Source: Bacillota bacterium (lineage in GTDB: Bacteria; Bacillota; Clostridia; Oscillospirales; Acutalibacteraceae). Taken from it: 47,554 nucleotides of DNA. A program made the translations under genes and the position numbers. Location of the stretch: NCBI GenBank assembly GCA_029007015.1, contig JAQXHB010000048.1, forward strand, positions 1 to 47,554, written 5' to 3'. The notes under the pieces were generated by a model. The model saw only the letters and a list, made by a program, of their open reading frames with translations. It was not told the origin of the DNA and did not search any database. Shown here in pieces: positions 18,174-26,760 of the stretch (the first letter of the stretch is position 1; every line of letters begins with the position of its first letter).

Positions 18174-18246
18174 ATCGTAACCGACTTCATAGAATGGTGT
18201 GAAAACACTTTTTCTGTGAAGTCTTTTCATTTACGGGGGTGTCGTC

Positions 18247-19071
18247 ATGATAAACAGCGTTGGCATTATCGGCGGAGACAAACGCCAAAAATATTTGTCG
18301 GAACTGTTCCGCAGCAGTGGCGCTTCGGTACACACTGCCATGAACAGTCTATGCGGTGCCGACCGGCTGACCGATGCCCTGTCGGCGTCGATAATCGTAC
18401 TGCCCGTTCCGCTCAGCCGCGACGGCACACACCTCAACTGCACATATGCGGAAAAGCCGATTGAACTCAACTGCCTTTACAATTTGCTGCCAATCGGCGG
18501 CACGGTTTTCGGCCTCGGCGCCGAAAAAGCCGCTGAAATCGGTTGTGTTGCATACGATTATGCGTCGCGCGAGGATTTCGCCATAAGCAACGCACTGCCC
18601 ACAGCAGAGGGTGCCATTGCGCTGGCGATAAATGCCTGCGACGGAGTGCTGTGTTCATCGCGCTGTCTGGTGGTCGGTTACGGCCGCATAGGCAAATTGC
18701 TGGCTGTCAGGCTGGACGCTCTGGGCGCTCATGTCACCGTGGCCGCGCGGTCTGCCGGCGATATTGCCACAGCCAACACATTTGGCTTTGAAACAATACG
18801 CTCAGACCGACTGGGTGATTACGACCTTGACTACGAATGTATTTTCAACACCGTGCCGGCGCGACTACTTGAGCCGGTCGCGGACAAAATCAGCCGACGC
18901 ACGGTCATTGAGCTGGCCTCTGCCCCATTTGGAATCAGCGGCGAATGTGCACGCGAAAACAGTATTACTCTGGTAAACGGCAGCGGACTACCCGGCAGGA
19001 CGGCACCGAAATATGCGGCAAAAGTGATTTTTTCAACCATACAGTCCATTATTGCGGAGGAATGTTTATGA
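18247..19071 (+). CDS. dpaA: Dipicolinate synthase subunit A
   Basis: NAD(P)-dependent subunit of the enzyme that oxidises dihydrodipicolinate to dipicolinic acid, the calcium chelator of the spore core, in the mother cell. The N-terminal GIIGGDKRQKYL motif (about 6-17) and a Rossmann segment VVGYGRIGKLLAVRLDALGAHVTVAAR (about 140-165) are characteristic. 274 residues, slightly shorter than Bacillus SpoVFA. Start ATG follows GGGGGTG. Its stop overlaps the dpaB start in ATGA. I find no clear sigma-A promoter in the 73 bp upstream; a sporulation sigma factor is expected from the family's role, but no convincing consensus is visible. Confidence 0.92.
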   Translation: MINSVGIIGGDKRQKYLSELFRSSGASVHTAMNSLCGADRLTDALSASIIVLPVPLSRDGTHLNCTYAEKPIELNCLYNLLPIGGTVFGLGAEKAAEIGCVAYDYASREDFAISNALPTAEGAIALAINACDGVLCSSRCLVVGYGRIGKLLAVRLDALGAHVTVAARSAGDIATANTFGFETIRSDRLGDYDLDYECIFNTVPARLLEPVADKISRRTVIELASAPFGISGECARENSITLVNGSGLPGRTAPKYAAKVIFSTIQSIIAEECL

Positions 19072-19643
19072 AACCAATCAGGCTCGGCTACGCCATGTGC
19101 GGTTCCTTCTGCACCTTTGGGCAGGCAAAGGAACTGCTGAGACGATTGGCCGATGACGGGTACGATATAACCCCTATAATGTCAAACAACGCGTACACCA
19201 CCGACACGCGGTTCGGCACTGCACGCGACCATATAGCCGAGATAGAGGAAATCTGCGGCAAGCCGCTCATCCACACCATTGCGCAGGCCGAGCCGATAGG
19301 GCCGAAGGCACTGCTGGACGCACTGCTCATTGCCCCATGTACCGGCAACACTCTGGCCAAATTAGCCCTCGGCATCACCGACACCGCAGTGACGATGGCC
19401 GCTAAGGCTCACCTGAGAAACGCGCGGCCGCTGATAATCGCGCCGGCCACCAACGACGCACTGTCGGCATCAGCCAAGAACATCGGCGCTCTGCTGAACA
19501 CAAAGAACATCTACTTTGTACCCATGGCCGAGGATGACCCCGAGAGAAAGCCGACATCAATAATTGCCGACTTCTCGCGTGCGCCCGATGCAGTGGCCGC
19601 CGCGCTTGAAGGCAGGCAACTGCAACCGATATATTTTCTATAA
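19068..19643 (+). CDS. dpaB: Dipicolinate synthase subunit B
   Basis: Flavoprotein-fold partner of DpaA. The sequence begins MKPIRLGYAMCGSFCTF and has the family segments NNAYTTDTRFG, AQAEPIGPKALLDALLIAPCTGNT and NTKNIYFVPMAEDDP, closely resembling SpoVFB. 191 residues, normal length. Start ATG 19068 overlaps the dpaA stop, with GGAGG eight bases upstream, so the two are translationally coupled. The unit ends at a strong bidirectional terminator. In Bacillus the pair lies with asd/dapG/dapA; here those genes are absent. Confidence 0.95.
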   Translation: MKPIRLGYAMCGSFCTFGQAKELLRRLADDGYDITPIMSNNAYTTDTRFGTARDHIAEIEEICGKPLIHTIAQAEPIGPKALLDALLIAPCTGNTLAKLALGITDTAVTMAAKAHLRNARPLIIAPATNDALSASAKNIGALLNTKNIYFVPMAEDDPERKPTSIIADFSRAPDAVAAALEGRQLQPIYFL

Positions 19644-19650
19644 AATATAT

Positions 19651-19682
19651 AGCAGGCTGTCTTACTAAAAGACAGCCTGCTT
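19651..19682. terminator. Bidirectional terminator between convergent dpaB and DUF2156 gene
   Basis: Strong stem AGCAGGCTGTCTT / AAGACAGCCTGCT with a short loop, T-rich on the plus side and AT-rich on the minus side. It serves both converging transcripts. Confidence 0.9.
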
Positions 19683-19685
19683 TGT

Positions 19686-20573
19686 TTATTCACCGACGCA
19701 AACGGTGTGTTTTTTAATCAGTGTCACCGGTCGGTAGGCCAACTTTGCGCGTCGCAGTCCCTCGTCGCCCATATCGTCCTCGCGGTTAATATACTGAGCC
19801 GACGCGCCGTACATACGGGCAAACTGATTGGTCAGCATCTGATAGGCGCCCAGATAGCCGCGGTCGGCCTTTTCGGTGTGGATGATGAGCGTATCACCGA
19901 CCGTCTCACCGAGCGAAAAGCCGACTACCTTGCCGCTGACACTGAGCACACCGCCGTACATGCCGTATATATCATAGTTTTCGAGCACCTCCAGCGCCAT
20001 CGCGCAGTCGGCGGCAGCACTCGCCTCCTGTTTGGCATACTGCTCACAGTAGCCGTTCATAAATTCAGCGACGCGAGCCGCATTGCCGCCGTTTATCGGC
20101 TCAAATGACCAGTCGGCGTATTCGCGCTGAAAGCGGCTGATGTGATTGCGCTGAGTCGCGTACTTCTTGCCCGAAAGGGATATCATATCATCGGCCATAT
20201 ACAAATAGTCGCTGTACTCGCGGTGCTCTGTAACCGTAATGTCGCATAGCACCTCGCGCATAAGCGGCAAATACTGCTCGGTCACTGTGCAAAAACTGCA
20301 CTGCTCACCCTTGCGGCGGCAATGCTCATACACCTGAGCAATCGCCTCCGGCAACCGCTCCTTGCCGCACAGCGGCAGATTGTAATAAACCCTGCCATCT
20401 TCACCGTGCAAAAGCGAAAAATAAGCATCATTTTCGACGCAAAACTCGGTGCCGTAGAATTTGCGCCACATGACCAGACAGCCCGGCGACAAATCGCACG
20501 CCCTGTCGGCATTAAATCGGCTGTACCGCCTGACCGTCTCTATATCGGATAGTGTTAATTTTGAAAAATTCAA
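19686..20573 (-). CDS. DUF2156 / GNAT-fold protein
   Basis: A 295-residue protein resembling the DUF2156 family, related to the C-terminal acyltransferase-like domain of aminoacyl-phosphatidylglycerol synthases. Visible pointers are the opening LTLSDIETVRRYSRF, the segment LSGKKYATQRNHISRF (about 135-150) and GFSLGE..LIIHTEKADRGYLGAYQMLTNQFA near the C-terminus, a typical substrate/acyl-acceptor fold signature. No membrane segment. The start is TTG at 20573 with AAGG upstream. The true substrate is unknown. It is a monocistronic gene between two terminators. Confidence 0.75.
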   Translation of the reverse strand: MNFSKLTLSDIETVRRYSRFNADRACDLSPGCLVMWRKFYGTEFCVENDAYFSLLHGEDGRVYYNLPLCGKERLPEAIAQVYEHCRRKGEQCSFCTVTEQYLPLMREVLCDITVTEHREYSDYLYMADDMISLSGKKYATQRNHISRFQREYADWSFEPINGGNAARVAEFMNGYCEQYAKQEASAAADCAMALEVLENYDIYGMYGGVLSVSGKVVGFSLGETVGDTLIIHTEKADRGYLGAYQMLTNQFARMYGASAQYINREDDMGDEGLRRAKLAYRPVTLIKKHTVCVGE

Positions 20574-20628
20574 GCCAAAAGCCTTCTTTATGTGTATTGA
20601 CAGTTTAATCTAACAACTCATAACCCAG

Positions 20629-20655
20629 CAAAAAGGGCGGCCGAAACCGCCCCTG
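20629..20655 (-). terminator. Terminator after leuS
   Basis: On the minus strand GGGCGG / CCGCCC with a six-base loop followed by TTTTT. It closes the long leftward gene run that begins near 39.3 kb. Confidence 0.88.
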
Positions 20656-20661
20656 CACAAA

Positions 20662-23070
20662 TCACTTTGCAACTATGTTGACCAACTTACCCTTTACATA
20701 CAGTTCTTTTATGATCGTCTTGCCGTCGAGTTGCTCTGCAATCTTTAGGTCGGCCTTTGCGGCCGCAATGGCGGCATCCGACTCAATATCTGCGGCTACG
20801 CTCAACTTGGCGCGCACCTTGCCGTTTATCTGAACGACAATTTCGATGGTGCTTTCAACGCACTTTGACGGGTCAAATTGCGGCCAAGACTGGTCGTTGA
20901 CAGTGCCGCCGTAACCGATATTCTGCCACATTTCCTCTGCAATATGCGGAGCAAACGGGCTGAGCAACAACACCAAATCGGCCAACTCACGGCGGGTAAC
21001 TCCGCCGGCCGCCGACATATCGTTGAGCAGAGCCATCATTGCCGCAATGGCGGTGTTGAACTTCATGCTGTCGATATCCTCAGACACCTTTTTGATGGTA
21101 CGGTGCATGGCACCCTCAAGCTGCTCGCTGTATTGGTCGCCATCGACAATGCAGTCCTGCAGCGCCCAAATGCGCTCCAGGAAGCGGCGGCAACCCTTGA
21201 TTGAGGTGGAACTCCATGGAGCCGCCTTCTCAAAGTCGCCTATGAACATTTCATAAAGGCGCATGGTGTCGGCGCCGTACTCATTTACAATATCGTCGGG
21301 GTTGACAACATTGCCGCGCGATTTGGACATCTTCTCGCCGTTTTCGCCCAGTATCATGCCGTGACTGGTGCGCTTTGCATACGGCTCACAAGTGGGCACA
21401 ATGCCGATATCATAGAGAAATTTATGCCAGAATCGGCTGTAAAGCAGATGCAGTGTGGTGTGCTCCATACCGCCGTTGTACCAATCAACCGGCGTCCAAT
21501 ATTCAAGCGCCTCTTTTGAGGCCAGTTGCTTGTCGTTATGCGGGTCGCAGTAGCGCAGGAAGTACCATGACGAACCGGCCCACTGCGGCATTGTATCGGT
21601 CTCGCGCTTAGCGGGGCCTCCGCAATGCGGGCAGGTGGTGTTGACCCAATCGGTCATTGACGCCAGCGGCGATTCGCCGGTGTCGGTTGGCTCATACGAC
21701 TCGACATTGGGCAGTTTGAGGGGCAACTCGCTCTCGGGTATAGCCACATATCCGCACTTGTCGCAGTGAACAATCGGAATTGGCTCGCCCCAGTAGCGCT
21801 GGCGCGAGAATACCCAGTCGCGCAGTTTGTAGTTGACCTTCTGCTCGCCTATTCCCTTTTGGCTCATCCACTCAACGATAGCCTTCTTGGCCTCGTCAAC
21901 GCTCATGCCGTCAAGGAAGCCTGAATTGACCATTGTGCCGGTCGCGCAGTCGGTAAATGCCTCTTTTTCAACATCGCCGCCGGCAACCACCTCTATAATC
22001 GGCAGACCGAACTTCTTGGCAAAATCCCAGTCACGGGTGTCGTGCGCCGGAACGGCCATGATGGCGCCGGTGCCGTAAGAGACAAGCACATAATCAGATA
22101 TGAATATGGGAATTTCCTTGCCGTTTACGGGGTTGATGCCCATTACGCCCTCCAGGCGCACGCCGGTCTTATCCTTAACAAGTTCAGTGCGCTCAAAGTC
22201 GGACTTGCGCGCCGCCTCTGCCTGATAAGCGCGGATATCGTCAATGTTGGTCAGCCGGTCGGCCCATTTCTCGATAATCGGATGCTCGGGCGAAATGACC
22301 ATGTATGTGGCGCCGAACAAAGTATCCGGACGGGTGGTATAAATATCCAGCGTGTCGCCGGCCGTGGTGCCGAAATGCACCTCGGCGCCCGTAGAGCGGC
22401 CTATCCAGTTGCGCTGCTGTGTCTTGACGCGGTCTATGTAATCGACCTTGTCAAGGTCATCGAGCAGTCGGTCGGCATACTCGGTTATTTTGAGCATCCA
22501 CTGGCTCTTGACCATACGCACAACTTCACTGCCGCAGCGCTCGCAGACACCGCCGACTACTTCCTCATTGGCAAGCACGCACTTACAACTTGTGCACCAG
22601 TTAACGGCCATTTCCTTTTTGTATGCCAAGCCGCGCTTGAACATCTGCAAAAAAATCCACTGGGTCCACTTGTAATACTCAGGGTCGGTGGTGTTTATCT
22701 CGCGGCTCCAGTCAAATGAGAAGCCGAGCATCTTGAGCTGCTCCTTAAAGCGAGCAATGTTCTGCTTGGTAACTATCTCGGGATGAATGTGATTTTTGAT
22801 GGCGTAGTTCTCGGTGGGCAAACCGAATGCGTCCCATCCCATGGGATAGAGGACATTGTAGCCCTGCAGTCTGCGCTTGCGGCAGATGATATCGAGCGCG
22901 GTATATGAGCGCGGATGCCCTACATGAAGTCCCTGACCCGACGGATAAGGGAACTCAACCAAGCCGAAAAATTTAGGCTTGTCCGAGTTATTGTCGGCGT
23001 GAAATACACCGCTCTCCTCCCATTTATCCTGCCACTTTTTTTCAATTGATTTAAAGTCGTACTTCATCAT
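20662..23070 (-). CDS. leuS: Leucyl-tRNA synthetase
   Basis: Class Ia aminoacyl-tRNA synthetase charging tRNA-Leu, with a CP1 editing domain. The HIGH-type motif HVGH (about residue 50), the PMGWDAFGLPTENYA segment, the zinc-binding Cys cluster (WCTSCKCVL..CERCG), the editing-site TTRPDTLFGATY and the KMSKS loop are all seen. 802 residues. The start overlaps the rsfS stop (ATGATGA), with GGAGG just upstream. It lies at the end of the compact operon, with no leader upstream, so there is no room for a leuS T-box. Confidence 0.98.
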   Translation of the reverse strand: MMKYDFKSIEKKWQDKWEESGVFHADNNSDKPKFFGLVEFPYPSGQGLHVGHPRSYTALDIICRKRRLQGYNVLYPMGWDAFGLPTENYAIKNHIHPEIVTKQNIARFKEQLKMLGFSFDWSREINTTDPEYYKWTQWIFLQMFKRGLAYKKEMAVNWCTSCKCVLANEEVVGGVCERCGSEVVRMVKSQWMLKITEYADRLLDDLDKVDYIDRVKTQQRNWIGRSTGAEVHFGTTAGDTLDIYTTRPDTLFGATYMVISPEHPIIEKWADRLTNIDDIRAYQAEAARKSDFERTELVKDKTGVRLEGVMGINPVNGKEIPIFISDYVLVSYGTGAIMAVPAHDTRDWDFAKKFGLPIIEVVAGGDVEKEAFTDCATGTMVNSGFLDGMSVDEAKKAIVEWMSQKGIGEQKVNYKLRDWVFSRQRYWGEPIPIVHCDKCGYVAIPESELPLKLPNVESYEPTDTGESPLASMTDWVNTTCPHCGGPAKRETDTMPQWAGSSWYFLRYCDPHNDKQLASKEALEYWTPVDWYNGGMEHTTLHLLYSRFWHKFLYDIGIVPTCEPYAKRTSHGMILGENGEKMSKSRGNVVNPDDIVNEYGADTMRLYEMFIGDFEKAAPWSSTSIKGCRRFLERIWALQDCIVDGDQYSEQLEGAMHRTIKKVSEDIDSMKFNTAIAAMMALLNDMSAAGGVTRRELADLVLLLSPFAPHIAEEMWQNIGYGGTVNDQSWPQFDPSKCVESTIEIVVQINGKVRAKLSVAADIESDAAIAAAKADLKIAEQLDGKTIIKELYVKGKLVNIVAK

Positions 23071-23429
23071 TTATCCTCCGCGTCGATATACTGTGAAACA
23101 TCAATCTGTTTGCCGTCTGCCCAGAGCCGCTCCAGCGAATAAAACTCGCGCGCCTGCTGTGAAAAGATGTGAATGACCACGCCGGTGTAATCGAGCAGTA
23201 TCCAGCCGGTGTTTTTGCCCTCGATGTGGTGCGGTTCGATGCCCTGCTGGGACAGTTGATATTCGACCTCGTCGGCCAAAGCACGCACATGTGTGGACGA
23301 AGTGCCGCCGGCCATCACAAATGTGTCGGCCACGATGGTCAAATCGGCCACCTCGACAGCAAATATATCGACCGCCTTTTTATCACTGAGCGCCTTAATG
23401 GCTGTCTTGATTATTTGTGTGTTATCCAT
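23067..23429 (-). CDS. rsfS: Ribosomal silencing factor RsfS
   Basis: Iojap/DUF143 protein that binds L14 on the large subunit and blocks subunit joining during slow growth. Signatures: DKKAVDIFAVEVADL, DTFVMAGGTSSTHVRALADEVE, and the C-terminal WILLDYTGVVIHIFSQQAREFYSLERLW. Start ATG 23429 follows GGAGG; the longer frame upstream has no ribosome-binding site. 120 residues, normal. Stop overlaps leuS start. Confidence 0.96.
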   Translation of the reverse strand: MDNTQIIKTAIKALSDKKAVDIFAVEVADLTIVADTFVMAGGTSSTHVRALADEVEYQLSQQGIEPHHIEGKNTGWILLDYTGVVIHIFSQQAREFYSLERLWADGKQIDVSQYIDAEDK

Positions 23430-23454
23430 ATATCCTCCAGGTTTTACCGTTTGA

Positions 23455-24615
23455 TTACTTAGCCTCGTACTCGGACAGCGAGCCGACATGCGACAACCAG
23501 TTGCCCTCATTCTTGGTGGAAATATCGGTTATCTTGAGTTGGTCGGCCGTTATCGGGTCATCATACGGCAGCAGATATTTATTTGCCAGTTCAACATACT
23601 GCTTTATCAATACCGAGTAGCAGTCCTGCGAGCCGTAGTAGCAGCCGCCCTGACCGGGAACGGCCATCATGTTAATTTTCTCAAGGTCCAGTTTTTGGGC
23701 CGCCTTGATGTAGCCGAGTATCTGATTTATGGTCATATCGGTGTTGACATCGTTATAGCAATTCTTGGCTATGGTGAGGGCCTCGCCGGTCGACATGCCC
23801 AGCACCTCTTTCATAAATGCAGCATAGAATTTTCGCTGTGCATTAACCCGTCCGGGGTCACCCATGGCCTGATATGAACGGTTGCGCACAAAGCCCTCGG
23901 CCTGCTTGCCGTTCAGTTTGACCGTGCCGGGCCCGATAGTGAACCGCTCGGTTCCCCACTTGTTGTCGGGGTTGGTCGAAGCCTCAACTTTCATTGCCTT
24001 ATCAAGGGTGATGGTAACGCCGCCGACGGCGTCGACTATTTCGCGGAAGGCCTCCAAATTGATGGCAACAAAATGGTCAATCGGCAGACCGAACATGCTG
24101 GTAATACGGCGTCTGAGTGCGTTGATGCCCTTTATGCCTCTTCCGGTGTGGCCATACACGGCATTTATCTTGACCACATCTGAGCCGGCGAATGTGTCTC
24201 GCGGTATTTGCAGACAGTTGACCTCGTTTTTGCCGTGGTCAAAGCACACGACCATAATTACATCGGTCAGCGCCTCGCTGTAATCAAGGCCGACGACCAG
24301 AAAATAGGTTACATCCTCATGGGTGGAAAACGACAAATCATTGTAATCGTCATCATCGCCGGATTTGAAATTGCTGTCAAATCCGTAGGCCAGTTGACCG
24401 AATCCGGTCATTGCCACAATGGCAAGCACCGACAGCGCCAGCACCACCGAAAAGACGCTGTTGAGCACAATGCGCTTTATGTCGCGCTTTTTCTTAACCG
24501 TCCTGCCCGACGAATAGATGTCGCGCGAATCGCTGCCGACATCTTTGCCCGAATATATATCAATATCGTTTCGGCTGTTTCTGTTGCCCGAACCTGAATA
24601 ATGCATATTCCCCAT
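23455..24615 (-). CDS. LytR-CpsA-Psr (LCP) family protein
   Basis: Membrane-anchored LCP-domain enzyme, a family that transfers anionic glycopolymers from lipid carrier to peptidoglycan. The N-terminal 45 residues are polar, followed by one membrane helix (about 50-72) and the extracellular LCP domain with TDVIMVVCFDHGKNEVNCLQIPRDTF, the Arg-rich INALRRRITSMFGLPIDHFVAINLEAF segment and NRSYQAMGDPGRVNAQRKF. 386 residues. ATG at 24615, AAAGGA nine bases upstream. It sits between yqeK and rsfS, a common arrangement in Bacillota. A promoter at 24655-24683 may add expression. Confidence 0.93.
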   Translation of the reverse strand: MGNMHYSGSGNRNSRNDIDIYSGKDVGSDSRDIYSSGRTVKKKRDIKRIVLNSVFSVVLALSVLAIVAMTGFGQLAYGFDSNFKSGDDDDYNDLSFSTHEDVTYFLVVGLDYSEALTDVIMVVCFDHGKNEVNCLQIPRDTFAGSDVVKINAVYGHTGRGIKGINALRRRITSMFGLPIDHFVAINLEAFREIVDAVGGVTITLDKAMKVEASTNPDNKWGTERFTIGPGTVKLNGKQAEGFVRNRSYQAMGDPGRVNAQRKFYAAFMKEVLGMSTGEALTIAKNCYNDVNTDMTINQILGYIKAAQKLDLEKINMMAVPGQGGCYYGSQDCYSVLIKQYVELANKYLLPYDDPITADQLKITDISTKNEGNWLSHVGSLSEYEAK

Positions 24616-24654
24616 TGTTAATGTTCCTTTCGTTGAAATCTATCAAATACTATT

Positions 24655-24683
24655 ATAATATCACTTTCGGGAACCGATTACAA
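24655..24683 (-). promoter_or_regulatory. Candidate internal promoter before the LCP gene
   Basis: TTGTAA (24678-24683), 17 bp, TATTAT (24655-24660) on the minus strand, in the only sizeable gap (68 nt) of this part of the operon. Confidence 0.45.
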
Positions 24684-25250
24684 TTATTTTTTACAAAAAG
24701 TTTCTGCGTTATATGCCGCCAGCGTGTCGGGGTGAACGGCGCGCTCACAGCCGAGCAGGTCGCTGATGGAAAATTTGAGGGCAATCATCATGGCCTCGTG
24801 CAGTGTTCTGCGTACGGCGGCACGCATTTCGTCAACGCCGTCGTAGTCGCGGTCGGCAGAGGTGAAATCGGCCAGATAAATGACCTTCTCAAGAGTCGAC
24901 ATACCGGCGCGCGCCGTTGTGTGGTATCTGACGGCGTCGATTATCTCGCGGTCGGTTATGCCGAGTTCATGCTCGATGTATGCCGCGCCGGCCATCGCGT
25001 GATACAACTTAGGAGCCGATATTTCCAGTTCTGTCATGGCGACGCCCGACCTATCGACGGCGGCCAGTTGCTCGTCGACCGGTGCGCACTTCATAATATC
25101 GTGCAAAAGCCCTGCAGTATAAGCCTTGTCAGGGTCGCACCCGTACCTATCGGCCAGTATTTTAGCCTCGTCGGCCACTGCCAGCGAGTGCTGATAGCGT
25201 TTCTCGCTCAGGCGGCTTTTTATTATATCTTTTATTTTTTCATCGGTCAT
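24684..25250 (-). CDS. yqeK: HD-domain hydrolase YqeK
   Basis: HD-superfamily phosphohydrolase; the family hydrolyses diadenosine tetraphosphate. Metal ligands are visible as H in RYQHSLAVA, HD in AGLLHDIMK and the later H of YHAMAG and VRYHTT. About 188 residues. Two starts are possible: GTG 25259, overlapping the nadD stop (GTGA), or ATG 25250, which has AGGTGA at good spacing; I use the latter. nadD-yqeK-(LCP)-rsfS is a well known linkage. Confidence 0.93.
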   Translation of the reverse strand: MTDEKIKDIIKSRLSEKRYQHSLAVADEAKILADRYGCDPDKAYTAGLLHDIMKCAPVDEQLAAVDRSGVAMTELEISAPKLYHAMAGAAYIEHELGITDREIIDAVRYHTTARAGMSTLEKVIYLADFTSADRDYDGVDEMRAAVRRTLHEAMMIALKFSISDLLGCERAVHPDTLAAYNAETFCKK

Positions 25251-25255
25251 TTTTA

Positions 25256-25849
25256 TCACCTGTATAACCCGTTTTTTGCAATATATTCGCTTACTGCGTC
25301 CGAGACAGACGCACTTTTTTTACCGCTGTGTATGCTCTCGCGCACCTCGGTCGACGACGCGTCCACCGGCGGTATATCAATTATGATGCACCGTCCGCGA
25401 ACAAACTCATGTGAGCGCTCATACTCGCGCAATTCGGCCGCACCGCCGTCACGCGGCACAACGCAGAATGTAGCCAGTTGGGGCAAGCTCTCTGCGCGGT
25501 ACCATGTGTGGAGGGACAAAAACATGTCGGCTCCGCACAAAAAATAGATGTCATCGTCCGGATACAATCGGTGCAAATCGGTCAGCGTATCAAATGTGTA
25601 ACTCTTGCCGCCGCGGCGCAGTTCGGCATTGCTGACACATACGCCCGGTATGTCCTCAAATGCCAGCCGGCACATGTTGATGCGGTGCTCGCCGGCGGCC
25701 AGACTGCCTTCCACCGATTTGTGCGGCGGTATATATGTGGGCATGATGATAACCCGCTCGGCACCGATATGCTCGGCGGCGGCGCGGCAAATGACCGTGT
25801 GACCGATGTGGGGTGGATTAAATGTTCCTCCGAACACAAGCGTTTTCAC
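25256..25849 (-). CDS. nadD: Nicotinate-nucleotide adenylyltransferase
   Basis: Converts nicotinate mononucleotide plus ATP to deamido-NAD. The nucleotidyltransferase motif GGTFNPPHIGH (residues 7-17) and the C-terminal SSTEVRE (SSTxIR-type) motif are clear. The start is GTG at 25849, just before the GGTFNPPH motif, with GGTGAT upstream; longer frames have no family residues. 197 residues, normal length. It follows yhbY by 13 nt. Confidence 0.96.
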   Translation of the reverse strand: MKTLVFGGTFNPPHIGHTVICRAAAEHIGAERVIIMPTYIPPHKSVEGSLAAGEHRINMCRLAFEDIPGVCVSNAELRRGGKSYTFDTLTDLHRLYPDDDIYFLCGADMFLSLHTWYRAESLPQLATFCVVPRDGGAAELREYERSHEFVRGRCIIIDIPPVDASSTEVRESIHSGKKSASVSDAVSEYIAKNGLYR

Positions 25850-25862
25850 TTTGCAATCACCA

Positions 25863-26156
25863 CTACTTGACCAACTTAATTTGCCTGTTATCCTTGCTTG
25901 CGCGGTAAAGTATGAACCGCGAGCCGATAACCTGCACCACATCAGCGCCGGTCTCGGCCGCAATGGCATCGGCCGCCTCACGAGATGTGGTGTCGGCCGT
26001 CTCGAGCACGCGCAGTTTGATTAGTTCGCGCTTCTCAAGCGCATCGTCGACCTGCTTAATCAGCGCGGCGCCGACGCCGCCCTTACCGATTTGAAAAATC
26101 GTATCGTATGAATTGGCCATTGCACGCAATTGCGCACGCTGTTTGCTTGTTAACAT
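25863..26156 (-). CDS. yhbY: YhbY-type CRM-domain RNA-binding protein
   Basis: Small (97 residues) CRM-domain protein associated with pre-50S ribosomal particles. It has LTSKQRAQLRAMANS, the GKGG loop (IGKGGVG, about 23-29) and the GSRFILYR C-terminal strand. ATG start 26156 with AGAGGA eight bases upstream; the longer frame is out of family. Confidence 0.93.
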   Translation of the reverse strand: MLTSKQRAQLRAMANSYDTIFQIGKGGVGAALIKQVDDALEKRELIKLRVLETADTTSREAADAIAAETGADVVQVIGSRFILYRASKDNRQIKLVK

Positions 26157-26169
26157 TGCATTATTCCTC

Positions 26170-26757
26170 TCAAATATACTTACTAATCTGCTCGACGAAG
26201 TCACGCAGAGCGCGGCCTCGGTGGCTAATCTCGTCCTTTTGCTCATTGGTCATTTCGGCAGTGGTCACATCGCCGTAAAGAAACAGCGGGTCGTAGCCGA
26301 AACCGTTGGTGCCGCGCGGCGCTCTTGCGATGGAGCCGTAGCACTTGCCCTCTGCGGTCAGCACCCTCCCGTCGGGAAAGCAGCAGCAAACCGCACAGGC
26401 GAAATGGGCGCCCCTGTTCTCATCGGGCACATTCTCCATTTGGCGGAGAAGTTTTTGGTTGTTCATCTCATTGTTGCCGTGCTCGCCGGCATACCTGGCC
26501 GAATAAACACCCGGCGCTCCGCCGAGCGCATCTACGCATATGCCCGAATCATCTGCAATGCACGGCATGCCGAGCAATTTGCAGGCGACCGATGCCTTTT
26601 GATAGGCGTTTTCGGCAAAGGTCGTGCCGGTCTCGTCAACATCGGGCAGCGGCTTCGGCAGGTCATTCTCGCTGATAAGTTCAATGCCCAGCGGCGAAAG
26701 AATACGGTCAAATTCGGCTATTTTGTGTGCATTCTTGGTTGCAATGTAAAATTTCAT
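26170..26757 (-). CDS. rdgB: XTP/dITP pyrophosphatase (HAM1/RdgB family)
   Basis: House-cleaning enzyme that removes non-canonical purine nucleoside triphosphates. Key family segments are the N-terminal ATKNAHKIAEF, the metal-binding ADDSGICVDALGGAPGVYSARYAG (about 67-90) and GFGYDPLFL. 195 residues. Three nucleotides after ftsY, 13 before yhbY. Confidence 0.95.
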   Translation of the reverse strand: MKFYIATKNAHKIAEFDRILSPLGIELISENDLPKPLPDVDETGTTFAENAYQKASVACKLLGMPCIADDSGICVDALGGAPGVYSARYAGEHGNNEMNNQKLLRQMENVPDENRGAHFACAVCCCFPDGRVLTAEGKCYGSIARAPRGTNGFGYDPLFLYGDVTTAEMTNEQKDEISHRGRALRDFVEQISKYI

Positions 26758-26760
26758 TTT

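Noticed and set aside
18174..18246. Sigma-K promoter for dpaA
   Set aside because: A CATA..TA-like string (18188 onward) is present, but its -35 partner and spacing do not match convincingly. A short GTGTGAAAACAC-T5 hairpin could be a weak cca terminator, but its stem is only about five pairs.
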